Assembly: GCA_012862575.1 (NCBI GenBank)
Contig: BLSF01000066.1
Span: 124,001-188,000 of the forward strand
DNA: 64,000 bases
Source: Parietichytrium sp. I65-24A
Lineage: Eukaryota; Sar; Bigyra; Thraustochytrida; Thraustochytriidae
Direction: 5' to 3'
In this document: in pieces, positions 54,802 to 64,000 of the stretch
Layout of the letters: the number at the start of each line of letters is the position of its first letter
Numbering within the stretch: the first letter of the stretch is position 1
Notes under the pieces: model-generated
Databases searched by the model: none
What the model saw: the letters and a program-made list of their open reading frames with translations, nothing else
Told to the model about the DNA's origin: nothing
Program-made: the position numbers and the translations under genes

Positions 54802-55658
54802 TTGGGGCGCCAGGCGTCAAACAAGTGCGCAATCACTGGCAATTCAACTTAATCTTTACATTGATGCTACGCCAACTTGAACAGCAAAGACAAAGATGTT
54901 TCTTTTACATTTTAAATTTTAAAATACAAAGGCCAAAGTGCTCTCGCCTTTGGTGGTCTTCTCTTTCTTCTTCTTCTTCCTGTTTGAGCCACACTCACCG
55001 GCACATACACTTTTGAATTTTGAATAGCGCCATATCTTCTTACGACAGCTCTATCTATATCCATAGAATGAGCATTAACAAACAAATACATATTACTGCT
55101 AACAACGCACGTCTCCGACTCTCAGGCCGCCATAGCAGCAGCCCTATCATTTTATAGAAGAACACTAAGATCCACTATCCGCACCTACGGACGAAGTTCA
55201 TTTCGTATACACTGAACATCTCTAACCGAATCCTTACGCTTCGCTAACGAAGCTTATCTATCAGTTAGTGTGACGCTCTCCATCCTTCCCATCGACCAAC
55301 TTGACCTAACTTTTTTCAAAACCAGCTAACAGTCCCTACCCAACCAGCTATCCACGCTCTACGCCCCTCCTTACACCGCGCCATAGCACCCACTAATACA
55401 CGTGACTATGAAAGCTCTACCACCCCTTCCTACCGCGATGTTACCGTTTATCCTAAATATCTTCCAAGTGTATCTTGTTCTTTCCAACGCCAACGCAGCG
55501 CGGAACGTACGGAAGCGGACGGTGTAACGTACGTAAACGTTTGCAGCGAGTACCCCTCAGTAAGACTCTTATTAGTTATACTAAATAAGACGAAGAAGGA
55601 GTAGAAGAAGCATAAGGAGAAGCATAAGGAGAAGGAGAAGGAGAGGAAGGATAAGGAG

Positions 55659-56603
55659 ATGTTGGACGGAAAGTTGGATAGCTCGGACGCTTCTGGCGGT
55701 CATAATAACAACAACAACAACGACAACAACAATATGGCGACGGACTACAGCGCAGACGCGGAGCCGGTGTCGCAGTTCCACGTGCCGATCGCGGAGGACG
55801 AGCACGGTGGGCGTGGGGATCTGAATCAAGATGCTCGCGACCAGGAGATGGAGATGGAGGCTCGCGAGCAGGTGGAAACCGCGAAGAAGATGCTCTTCGC
55901 GAACGGCGGATGGCCGCTGCTCGTGTTCATCGCGTCCACTGTGCTCATGATCGCAGCCGCTTCTGCGTGCAGCCAGGCCAACTACTGCGCCGGAAAGAAC
56001 GGCTATGCGGTAGCCGCCGGGGTGATCTCGATGGTGGTGTCATTCGGGTACCTGTGGCTCGAGAGACAGGACCATCTGGAGGCGAAGGCGAGATTGGGAC
56101 TCACGGTGTTTCTGTTCATGTGGTGGGTGCTTGTGGCTGGAATCACCACCTTCTCTGCGCCATTTAGGACTCCCGGAAATGGCTACTTCGCGGCGTGGGG
56201 AGGGCTCTTCGGCGCATTGTACATGCTCACCAACGAGGTTGCTAAAGTGCGCGTGGCCATTGACAGATTTGCCAACATCGGCCGCCAGCTCGGAATTCTT
56301 CTCATCGGCTCGTTGGTGGTGCTCTTTGCTGGAGTTGCGTACTGCAACGGAGCCGGCTGCTCTGGGCTCGCCGGCTATGCAATCGCTGCAGGAACCATCT
56401 CGTTTGTGGCTGCGCTGCTCAGGCTTGGGCTGGACCAAAAGATGCCAGACAACGCCCACAAGTTCTTCAACTTGTTCCTCATCGTGTTCTGGATCGTGGG
56501 CTTTATCATCCTCACTTTTGTGGGTCCTTTCACCACGGTCGGCAACGGGTACTTTGGCACATGGGCGTGCCTTATTTCTTCCATCCTGCTCTTCAACCAC
56601 TAA
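55659..56603 (+). CDS. Tandem four-helix membrane protein (MARVEL-like layout), internal duplication
   Basis: The protein has 314 residues. The N-terminus is hydrophilic with an Asn run (NNNNNNDNNN, residues 16-25) and acidic stretches. Two homologous membrane units follow, at about 84-192 and 209-314, each with four predicted helices. Matching landmarks are NGYAVAAGVIS (115-125) against AGYAIAAGTIS (239-249), and GNGYFAAW (173-180) against GNGYFGTW (295-302). Paired cysteines also occur near the first loop of each unit (YC and CN/GC). The layout recalls MARVEL-type tetraspan proteins of vesicles and membrane junctions, but I cannot assign it firmly. Start at ATG 55659; another Met at residue 26 could also serve. 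It converges on the exchanger gene. Confidence 0.8.
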   Translation: MLDGKLDSSDASGGHNNNNNNDNNNMATDYSADAEPVSQFHVPIAEDEHGGRGDLNQDARDQEMEMEAREQVETAKKMLFANGGWPLLVFIASTVLMIAAASACSQANYCAGKNGYAVAAGVISMVVSFGYLWLERQDHLEAKARLGLTVFLFMWWVLVAGITTFSAPFRTPGNGYFAAWGGLFGALYMLTNEVAKVRVAIDRFANIGRQLGILLIGSLVVLFAGVAYCNGAGCSGLAGYAIAAGTISFVAALLRLGLDQKMPDNAHKFFNLFLIVFWIVGFIILTFVGPFTTVGNGYFGTWACLISSILLFNH

Positions 56604-57220
56604 GTCGAGGTCTTGAAGTCGCTTTCGAGCTCAGGTTGGCCTAGCGAGTAAGCAAAGTTGATTCGCGCTTCTGCGGTGATGGGGGACAGCTGCTGCATTT
56701 GTTCGCCTCCATTTTTATCTCCATCTCTTGGCGTGGCAATACGCGTCGGCGGAGAAAGGCTGGAAGTTTTGCGGACGGACTACAGGCAACTCGAGTTCCG
56801 CAGTGCTCGTTTTCTTCTATAATCATTACACAGGGCATGAGCTTCATATACCCTTATTCGTGAACACCAATCTTTCCTGCTCTCCCTTTTCATCTTTTTA
56901 AACTTCACCACTCTTTGTTTGCTCTGGGGCTTGATATTTTTTTGGGTCAAGACAAGATAAAAATATTTGCGCATTTTGGAAAGATGTGAGAATCAAAGGT
57001 TTCCATCATATCTTGTCGAGCGAATGGGAACAAAAGAAGAAAGAGAAAACCACATCCCAACCAATTAGAAAAAACTTGCTTGACGATGAATATCAGTGTT
57101 CTAGCTTCGAGTTGAGGAGCTGACACGGTCACAAGTGGCGCGCCCAAGGCCGGCCATTCTTCGGTGCTCCAAATGCACTTTTACCATCGATTCGGCGGTA
57201 AGCTTATGAAGTAGGACATA
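56604..57220. other. Convergent intergenic region
   Basis: Between the tetraspan-type gene and the exchanger gene, both ending here. AT-rich in its second half. No gene seen. Confidence 0.5.
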
Positions 57221-58867
57221 TCATTTAAAGGCTTCTGCTGTCACCAGGACAAGCAGAGTACCAACATACAACGTAGACAGCACAATGGCGTCCAAACTTG
57301 CAAGTGCAGGCTTTCGAAGTGCCTCCACATGGCTTTTGGTGTGAATGTGTCGCAGGCAGAGCGCAACAAACACTGCAACAAGCAAACAGAGTAAGACCCC
57401 CGTCAGCATGATTCCACTCATGCCACCATCCTCGGAAGAGATGCTGAGCACCATATCTTTGTGCTGCACCAGATTGAATAGCAAGAATGGGAAGCCAACC
57501 CCAAATAAAACATTTATGATTTGCGCGCCAATGGCGTTAGCGATTGAACTCGGGCCTTCTCCTTTCTTGGCTACGGAAACGCTCGAGAATAAATCTGGCA
57601 CTTGTGCCCCAAGGGCTAGAATGGTTAACCCCGCAATATGGTGCGGGAGGCCGACCAGATCTGCAAATGCAGAAGTCAACAACAACACGACTTCACTGAA
57701 AAGAGACACATACACTAGCGAGACGAGCATGGTCAAAGGCCACTCATTGCCAATCTCAATTTCGGGCCCGTCGTCTGATTCACCTTCGTCGTCTTCTCGT
57801 ATCGGCGGGCAGAGTGGAGGAATGGTGTATCGGAACAACAACCGAAGTGGATGTGACGCGACCCCAAGCATCGCCGAAAAGTAGCTTTCTGCGTCCTCAA
57901 GCTCCTTTTGTGCCTCGTAAACCAACGGATCAGCAACGTCGTCCAGCCCACCAAGGGGCTGATCACCCAACGTCTTGTATCTGTGCAAACGCAAGGATGA
58001 GTCGACACCGTTTCCATTGTGCTGAAGGAGCTCTGTTCTTTCATTTTGTAGCTCTTCGTCGTCGTCTTCATCTGACCATGCGGGCAAGCCACCATCGTCC
58101 TGCTTCGTTGTGTGGCTATGCCTATGGCCATGGCTATGGCTATGGCTATGGCTATGGCCATTGCTGTGCGCGTGCAAGTGAGAGTGAGAAGGATGGTCCG
58201 CGCTAGCATTGCCATGCTCCGCGTCTTCTATATCGTCACGCGGATCGTGGTAGAACTTTCCCAGAATTTTGAGCGCCACCAAGTACAGGAGAAAGACTAC
58301 AAGCATGGCCACATTTTCCACAACTCCAAATCTGCCCCTCGCTGCGAACGCCACAAACATCGCCACCGCAATTACGTAGAATCCAACGTCTCGCAGCAAA
58401 GGAACAATCTCAAGCTTTAACACCTGTCCCTTGGACACGAGCACACACGCTGCTGGAACCACCGTGTAGGCTATAATTCCTGAACCTAGCACAGCGCCAA
58501 GAGACATGTCAACATTGCCGTGCGCAGTTGCCACGCAGTTGATCATGATCTCCGGTGCCGAAGATCCCAGGGCCAGAAAGGTCGCCGCGGCCACATCGTG
58601 CGGAATCTTGGCCCTCTCCACAAGCTTTTCCAGTGCCGGCGCCAAGTATTCGTCGCAGACCACCGCCAGAGCTACAAAGCTCGCTAAGATGCCGAGTCCA
58701 TATGCAATCACCAGTGCCACGCTCTCAAGGCCTGAGCCAGAGTGCCCAATAGCCGGACTCTCAGCAACGCTCGCGTTCGCATTCACAGGCGAAGTCGAAG
58801 TCGACGCCACTATGATCTCATCAGCTGCTGCTACGCCGCACAAGAGCACAAACACCAAGTGCTCCAT
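57221..58867 (-). CDS. NCKX-like (SLC24 family) Na+/Ca2+ exchanger
   Basis: The protein has 548 residues. A signal peptide (MEHLVFVLLCGVAAADE) and a short lumenal stretch precede a first cluster of membrane helices with the alpha-1 repeat: TFLALGSSAPEIMINCV (Glu106) and LGAVLGSGIIAYTVV. A cytosolic loop of about 170 residues holds a His/Ser run at 225-252 and acidic stretches. The second cluster carries alpha-2: GLTILALGAQVPDLFSSVSV (Asp425) and NAIGAQIINVLFGVGFP. Glu and Asp in these two motifs are the calcium-binding residues of the family. The position equal to NCKX2 Asp575, needed for potassium dependence, is Asn452 here, so transport may not need potassium. It exports calcium against sodium at the plasma membrane or an organelle. 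Start is the first in-frame ATG. Confidence 0.9.
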   Translation of the reverse strand: MEHLVFVLLCGVAAADEIIVASTSTSPVNANASVAESPAIGHSGSGLESVALVIAYGLGILASFVALAVVCDEYLAPALEKLVERAKIPHDVAAATFLALGSSAPEIMINCVATAHGNVDMSLGAVLGSGIIAYTVVPAACVLVSKGQVLKLEIVPLLRDVGFYVIAVAMFVAFAARGRFGVVENVAMLVVFLLYLVALKILGKFYHDPRDDIEDAEHGNASADHPSHSHLHAHSNGHSHSHSHSHGHRHSHTTKQDDGGLPAWSDEDDDEELQNERTELLQHNGNGVDSSLRLHRYKTLGDQPLGGLDDVADPLVYEAQKELEDAESYFSAMLGVASHPLRLLFRYTIPPLCPPIREDDEGESDDGPEIEIGNEWPLTMLVSLVYVSLFSEVVLLLTSAFADLVGLPHHIAGLTILALGAQVPDLFSSVSVAKKGEGPSSIANAIGAQIINVLFGVGFPFLLFNLVQHKDMVLSISSEDGGMSGIMLTGVLLCLLVAVFVALCLRHIHTKSHVEALRKPALASLDAIVLSTLYVGTLLVLVTAEAFK

Positions 58868-59854
58868 TGTGTGCGCCGCTACTTTTGTCAAATTCTTCGC
58901 CCTCTACTTCTCCGTCCTCCTTTTAATGATAGATCAACAAGAAAGACCGAAAGCGGGGAGAACTAAAACAAGAGCAAAGACAATAGAAGATCCAAAACCC
59001 ACTCCTGATATATTGATGTGTTGATATGTTGATGTGTGCCTTGCTGAAATAGGCCAGAGATCAACGGCCAATAAAAGCCAATAGAAACCAATGGAAACCA
59101 ATAGAAAACCAAAGCAAGCCCCGGCACGGAGAGAGCGAGGCTCAAATGACTCGAATATCGATCCACGAGCGCTAGAATATACGGATTCCGAGAGGCCAGA
59201 TGGATTATATTCGGATGTTTCGTATGTTTCGTATGAGCCCGTCCCAGCCCAACCAAAACCTTTTGCACCAGACCGCCAGATCGCCAGATCGCCTTCTGAT
59301 TCGCCCCACACCTGCGACCAAACCGCCCGCTACGCTAAACTTAGTCCACGCGCTAAGAGACCTTGTCGAGTACCTCTCTGCTCCCCCGCAGTACGCGCCG
59401 GGAGAGGGAAGGGGTGCGAGGACCCGCTGTTTGACGGACGCTAACCACTCTTAGCGGCTGGTAAGAAGAGACCAGGGGAACGCTTTTGTTTTAGAGGGGA
59501 TGATGAAAATCCCGGTAAGGATTGGTATGGCGGAGAGTGACCGACAAGGTCAAACTTTTGCGTTCCCCAATGGGAAAGAACTGGTAACTGGGTACTACCA
59601 CTTCGTTAATTAAAGGAGTAGTACTGAGTGAATTACTCAGTACCGGTAACACCGGTAACCAATGGTAACAACCACCACCTGCGAGCTAAAGTTCTCCACA
59701 ATTGTTCGCTCCCATTCGTCCCTGTTCCTCGCTCCCATTTTTCCAGGCGGGTCCTCGCGTACCGACTGCGAGTACACCGGCCGGTCCCCCGCAGCCCCCT
59801 CACCCTGTCCTACTGAAACTCCTAGAACCCCCTACGCGCCTGCGAGAGCCCGCC
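58868..59854. other. Divergent intergenic region between the exchanger and the M13 peptidase
   Basis: Contains the CCAATAGAAACCAATGGAAA repeat at 59074-59110. GTTGATATGTTGATGTG repeats lie near 59013-59035. GGTAACACCGGTAACCAATGG lies near 59644. No gene seen. Confidence 0.5.
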
Positions 59855-62800
59855 ATGGGCGACTTTCTCCGCGTGGCGCAGGCGGATCCGGATGAGGATC
59901 TCTTCTCATCATTCCACTCAGAAGCAGCTGCTGCTCCGGCGAGCGAGGACACCAACGCGGCCGTATTCTCACGCATAGCGCCGACTACCAAGTTTGCTAG
60001 TGTACGCGGGAAGAACAAGGGAGCTGTTCTTTCGGCCCAAGATGGTGATGAGGATGAGGATGATGGTGATGATGAGCAAGATGAAGATGAAGATGAGGAC
60101 GGATTGTTCCTGGGCGAAGGGCATTTCGAACTGCGCAGCGGGGGACTGCCCTCTTCGTTTGCGCACCCGCACGGTGCTGGGTCGTACCGTCGTCCGCGCA
60201 CGTTCCTGGAACGCTCGCTGTGCGCGATGGTGGTGTTTCTGGTGATGGTTTTGGTTTCGGTTTCCTTGTCGTTTTCCTTTTCGGGTTCGTATTCCTCCAA
60301 GCCGGCGGCAGCGGCTTCGGGTTCCAGTCCGGGTTCCAGTCCCGGTTCTCGCGGGCAGAGCCCGGTCCCCACGGTGGAGTGCGAGACGACCGGATGCGTC
60401 CATGTAGCGGGAGAGTACCTGGACGCGCTAGGAGCGGAGCCATGTGAGGACTTTTATGCGTTTGTATGCGACGGTTGGGCTCGGCGACATGAGATCGAAG
60501 CATCGGAAATGGCCAGATCCGTGTTCAGCGTTGTTACGGACGCGAATTTGGCCACGCTCAGGACATTGGTGGAGGAACCCGAGGAGAATGGCGCGTCTGC
60601 GAGGAATGTGGGTTCTGCAGAGGAGGACCTGGGTGACAAGCCTCGTGCGTTCTACCAGTCATGCATGGATGTCCACGAAATTGAGGCGGCTGGCAATCAG
60701 GCTCTCTTCGAACTCGCAAAGGATGTGGGACTTGCAGATTGGAACGTGCCGGGGGCGGTACTTCACAAGTATCACTTGCGGAGAAAGCTCCTTGAAGACG
60801 GCGCGAATGGGCATCGCGAAGGTAGAAGAGTTGCCAACGATACGGCCGACTCGCAGCTGACCAGTGGGGAAAACTTCAGGTCTTCTGAGGATTCAAGCTA
60901 CAAACGAATTCAGAACATTACGGAAACACCAACCCCTGCGCCCAGCAAGCTCCCGACCCACGCACCGACTACTGCTGCGCCCAGCAAATTCCCGACCCAC
61001 GCACCGACTACTGCGGCACCCAGCCGGAGCCCAACGCAACACCCCACAACGGAATCGCCCTGGGCAGATGATGATCATGTGAAGAGAATGAACATTCTGG
61101 GCAACCTGCAACGTTTAGATATTGCCTCGATGTTGGACATCGGGGTGGGGGCCGACCACCACGATTCCTCCCGGCTTATCATGTTTGTTGAGCAGGCGCA
61201 GCTCTCTTTGGGGTCTCTGGAAAACTACCTCATGCCCGAGGACGACTTTTTTAGAAAAAGTAAAACCGAAGCCATGAGAACATACATGTCTAACCTTTTA
61301 GGGATGTGGGTACCCGATAGTGAGACTGAGCAAAATGATCTGCTGCATAGAGCAGAGAAAATGCTGCTTTTTGAGAGAAGCATGGCCGAGATCATGCTGC
61401 ACCCGGCAGACCGAAGGGATCCAGTAAAAACGTACAACCCTGTAGAGTTGAAGAAGATTGACAACAAGGTCATGCCAATGAAGAAGTTCTTCCAAAGCTT
61501 TTGCGAAGAGATCTTGACGGCAAAGGAGCGAAGCCAGCTTCTCAAGACAGTGGTGGTGGAGTCCGTGGACTACCTGCCGAAGCTTGCCAACGTCATCTCC
61601 CTGCAGTCAAAGTCCACTGTGCACGACTACCTTCTCTTTGGTCTCACAAACAGTTTTGTTGTACATCTCGGAGAGCAGGAGCGCAGTTTCGTCACCGACC
61701 TAGACAAGAGCATGTTCGGGTTGGAGAGCGAAAAGCCTCGCTGGATGCTCTGCATGTATCGGACTCAGTTTTACACGGGCATGCTTTTGGGCAGAATGTT
61801 TGTTGACGCCAAGTTCTCGGGCTCCAGTAAGGCAGCGGCTGAGGACACGCTCAAAATGATTCAAGATACTTTTAAGTCCACCTTAAAGGAAATTACGTGG
61901 ATGGACAACAAGACCAAGAAGGCTGCAATGGCCAAGATTGCAAAGCTCGGACAAAAGCTGGGCTACCCCGACTTTATCATGGACGATGAAAAATTGAGCG
62001 AATTGTATGCCTCTTATACGGTAGATAACCTCCACTACTTTGCAAATGTAGTGAGCGGGCGCAGGTATATATCTAGGACCGCCCTGGAAAAATTGCGGAG
62101 ACCAGTCGATCGCTCAGAGTGGCACATGGACACCTTTGATGTGAACGCGTATTACAGTCCTTCCAAAAACGAAATGGTTTTCCCGGCGGGAGTTCTTCAA
62201 AGGCCTTTCTTTGGCTCGGATTTGCCCGGCGCGATCAACTTTGGGGCGATCGGAATGGTCATGGGCCACGAGCTGGTAAGTCTCTCTTTTTGCGTCCTTG
62301 TTCGCCTTTCATTTGACGTTGTGTAGTTTGGCTGGGAGGGAGATGTGCCGCTAACGGAAATGTGTCATGGTTCTTCTTCACTCTTTCCCTCCTCATCCCG
62401 CTGCGTAGACTCACGGTTTCGACGACAACGGAGCACAGTATGACGCTGAAGGCAATCTTAAGTCATGGTGGGAACCCGAGACATTGCGTACTTTTAAAGA
62501 AAAGCGCGAGTGCCTTGTTGAGCAATACTCGAAATTTAAAGTCGGCGATCAATTTGTAAACGGCCAATTGACTCTTGGAGAGAATATTGCAGATAACGGT
62601 GGAGTGAAGACGGCATTCAAGGCGTACAAACGCTGGGTAGCCTCTCAACCTCTTTCAGAGCAAGACGTCCGCCTACCAGGTTTGCCCAACCTCTCAAGCG
62701 ATCAGCTGTTTTTTGTCGCTTTTGCTTTTCTTTGGTGTGGTCAGACGCGCGAAAGCGTAGAGGAGGAATCTGTAAGAACGGACCCGTAAGTTTCAGCTCT

Positions 62801-63002
62801 CAGGTAAAGGGCAGAGTTTCGCGTTGTTTCAGTGTCTGACAAGAAGAGATGAATCTCACACGCTGTTATTTAAAAACGTAGCCACTCGCCTCGAAGATGG
62901 CGAGTGATTGGCTCCCTTCAAAACTCTGAGGATTTTGCGCAAGCATTTCAATGCCCTGTCGGCTCTTTTATGAACCCAGAAACAAAGTGTTCTGTTTGGT
63001 AG
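59855..63002 (+). CDS. M13 (neprilysin/ECE) zinc metallopeptidase, three exons
   Basis: Exons 59855-62275, 62409-62785 and 62882-63002 give 972 residues. It is a type II membrane protein: acidic cytosolic N-terminus, one helix at about 120-140, then the ectodomain. The zinc motif HELTH (His805, Glu806, His809) is cut by intron 1 between Leu and Thr and continues [10 protein letters not shown]. The third ligand Glu865 and Asp869 are in [28 protein letters not shown] stands before. The end [10 protein letters not shown] and [16 protein letters not shown] is the family's normal C-terminus. It cleaves small peptides outside the cell. An inserted Pro/Thr/Ala/Ser spacer (about residues 350-400, [11 protein letters not shown] twice) is not usual in animal members. 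The start is the ATG at 59855. Confidence 0.95.
62276..62408 (+). other. Intron 1 of the M13 gene (133 bp, phase 0)
   Basis: Donor CTG|GTAAGT and acceptor GCGTAG|ACT. Removing it joins HEL to THGFDD and restores the zinc motif. Confidence 0.96.
62786..62881 (+). other. Intron 2 of the M13 gene (96 bp, phase 2)
   Basis: Donor GACCC|GTAAGT and acceptor TTTAAAAACGTAG|CCAC. Removing it joins TDP to [10 protein letters not shown], the conserved M13 C-terminal segment. Confidence 0.95.
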
Positions 63003-63330
63003 ACCCGGCCTTGACGAAGTGTCCGACACATCGCCCAAGTGCCAAAGACACGTATATATATAAGCAACTGGTTTGATGTGGGGCATACACCGCTGTAATG
63101 TATATTGGTGTCGGTGTGAAATGAAGATTAGTACAATTGTCAACTAGGCTAGCAGCTCCATCCAAAGCTTGCAATGTGACAGCCCTGCCCTGCTCCTGAA
63201 CCAAAAGTTTACCTACTTTCACAACTCAAAATGAACGTGTTTCTTTCTTCATGTTATTCAGACTTCGAAATTCGTCTTCAACGGACAACCTTGGGCGTAA
63301 CCGTTGGTGGAAAGAAATAGAGCGCGGGTG
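63003..63330. other. Convergent intergenic region
   Basis: Between the M13 stop and the aldehyde dehydrogenase stop. Contains TATATATATAAG at 63052-63063. No gene seen. Confidence 0.5.
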
Positions 63331-64000
63331 TTACAGTTTGCTTCTTCCGCCCCCTTTCAGCGTGGAACGTAAAATATACATGCCCAGAAGCCCGATAGCA
63401 ACGTTCTTGCGGTCTGAAAGCAGACTAGAAACCTGAGAAAAATAATAATGGATTGCGGGGGAGAGTGCCGTGGTCATTACGGTTTGGTCAAACGCAGAGT
63501 ATGGCGGGTAGCGCAAAGGCGCGTCGAGCATGTTTACTCTGCGCACCACAGCTTTCTTGTGAACAAAGCAGTCAAAACTGTGCTTTCCGTGGTAAGAACC
63601 CATTCCTGACGCACCAACACCGCCAAATGGCAACTCCGGATTGGCAAGATGTACAACAACGTCATTGATGATTGCCCCACCCGATGAGGTGAGTCGCAGG
63701 ACACGGTCTGCAACTTCGCCATCAGTCGTGAAGCAGTACAATGCCAAAGGCTTCTCTCTTGACCGAATAAATGGAAGGACCTCCATATCCAGGTCACTGT
63801 AGCGGAATATTGGCACGAGAGGGCCAAAGATCTCATCTGACATGAGCTGCGATTGAGCAAACGCATTCATGTCGTTTTTAAAGTCAAAGAGAGTTGGCTC
63901 CATGTACATGTCATCGGCGTCATGCTTCCCCCCATGAACGATGTAGCTGCTGTCAACATCGATACACTTCTTGAGCCGCTCAAATGCGCTGTCGTTGATC
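63331..64000 (-). CDS. ALDH3-type fatty aldehyde dehydrogenase, C-terminal part (cut by window edge)
   Basis: The reverse strand is open from the window edge to the stop at 63331, giving the last 223 residues. ALDH landmarks are MEPTLFDF, the catalytic-domain core DEIFGPLVPIFRYSD, SREKPLALYCFT and the C-terminal block ELPFGGVGASGMGSYHGKHS with FDCFVHKKAVV. PFGGVGxSGxGxYHGKxSF is diagnostic for the ALDH3 class, which oxidises medium and long-chain fatty aldehydes to acids. The last 45 residues contain a hydrophobic stretch (NVAIGLLGMYIL) followed by RSTLKGGGRSKL, a tail that could anchor the enzyme in the ER or peroxisome membrane as in ALDH3A2. The catalytic cysteine and cofactor site lie outside the window. 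Confidence 0.93.
   Translation of the reverse strand, partial: INDSAFERLKKCIDVDSSYIVHGGKHDADDMYMEPTLFDFKNDMNAFAQSQLMSDEIFGPLVPIFRYSDLDMEVLPFIRSREKPLALYCFTTDGEVADRVLRLTSSGGAIINDVVVHLANPELPFGGVGASGMGSYHGKHSFDCFVHKKAVVRRVNMLDAPLRYPPYSAFDQTVMTTALSPAIHYYFSQVSSLLSDRKNVAIGLLGMYILRSTLKGGGRSKL

Larger units (their letters stand above)
51367..55658. other. Long intergenic region with repeats
   Basis: About 4.3 kb without a supported gene. Contains GCTTGCTT and GTAGACACTGTAGA repeats near 51380-51580, GTTTATTTGTTT repeats at 52305-52335, a roughly 120-bp repeat at 53908-54250, and a hexamer array at 54676-54801. AT-rich sequence then runs up to the next gene, whose leader has GGAGAAGCATAAGGAGAAG repeats at 55605-55655. 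Confidence 0.5.

Noticed and set aside
54521-54880. Gly/Ser/Arg-repeat protein over the hexamer array
   Set aside because: The frame has no ATG start, and the repeat alone accounts for its openness.

Overview
The window is nuclear DNA of a eukaryote. It has single-gene transcription units on both strands, good Kozak contexts, GT-AG introns of about 100-130 bp in at least two genes, mitochondrial transit peptides, signal peptides and a tRNA-Arg with a Pol III T-run terminator. Sixteen protein genes lie wholly inside and one is cut by each edge (18 in all). Most coding regions are uninterrupted and are separated by 0.3-5.5 kb of non-coding DNA full of short tandem repeats. The gene mix fits a heterotrophic or algal protist: hybrid histidine kinase, AP2-domain protein, RUS/DUF647 protein, GCN2, M13 peptidase with a Pro/Thr-rich spacer, NCKX-type exchanger. 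A stramenopile, perhaps a thraustochytrid or labyrinthulid, is my best guess, but this is inference from style and not proven.

Layout. 0-8.5 kb: 5' end of a secreted Fe/Mn superoxide dismutase, an acidic nuclear-looking protein, a VWA-domain type I membrane protein, a 1.35-kb tandem duplication joined at an N, and a PHPT1-type phosphohistidine phosphatase. 10-17 kb: a mitochondrial block with mtHsp70 and its co-chaperone HscB/Jac1 tail to tail, then a mitochondrial helical-repeat protein. 20-25 kb: an LPAAT acyltransferase, tRNA-Arg(TCT), and a membrane hybrid histidine kinase whose N-terminus matches the ethylene-binding domain of plant ETR1. 25-30.7 kb: gene-free and repeat-rich. 30.7-40 kb: a cytochrome b5-domain protein with His/RGG-rich N-terminus and CaaX-like end, a RUS/DUF647 protein, a GNAT acetyltransferase with a long Gln/His-rich tail, and an AP2-domain protein. 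43-51 kb: a DHHC palmitoyltransferase (probably two exons), an EEF1AKMT4-like methyltransferase divergent from the eIF2-alpha kinase GCN2, and a Cys-containing type I membrane protein. 55.6-64 kb: a protein made of two tandem four-helix membrane units, an NCKX-like cation exchanger, a three-exon M13 metallopeptidase, and the 3' end of a membrane-anchored ALDH3-type fatty aldehyde dehydrogenase.

Working together: mtHsp70 and HscB are known partners in iron-sulphur cluster transfer, and GCN2 and the eEF1A methyltransferase both act on translation. The LPAAT, DHHC enzyme and fatty aldehyde dehydrogenase are lipid-related but not clustered. I see no virus-like or LTR element, no recognisable transposase and no CRISPR array. 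The most interesting item is the ethylene-receptor-like kinase at 23026-25203.
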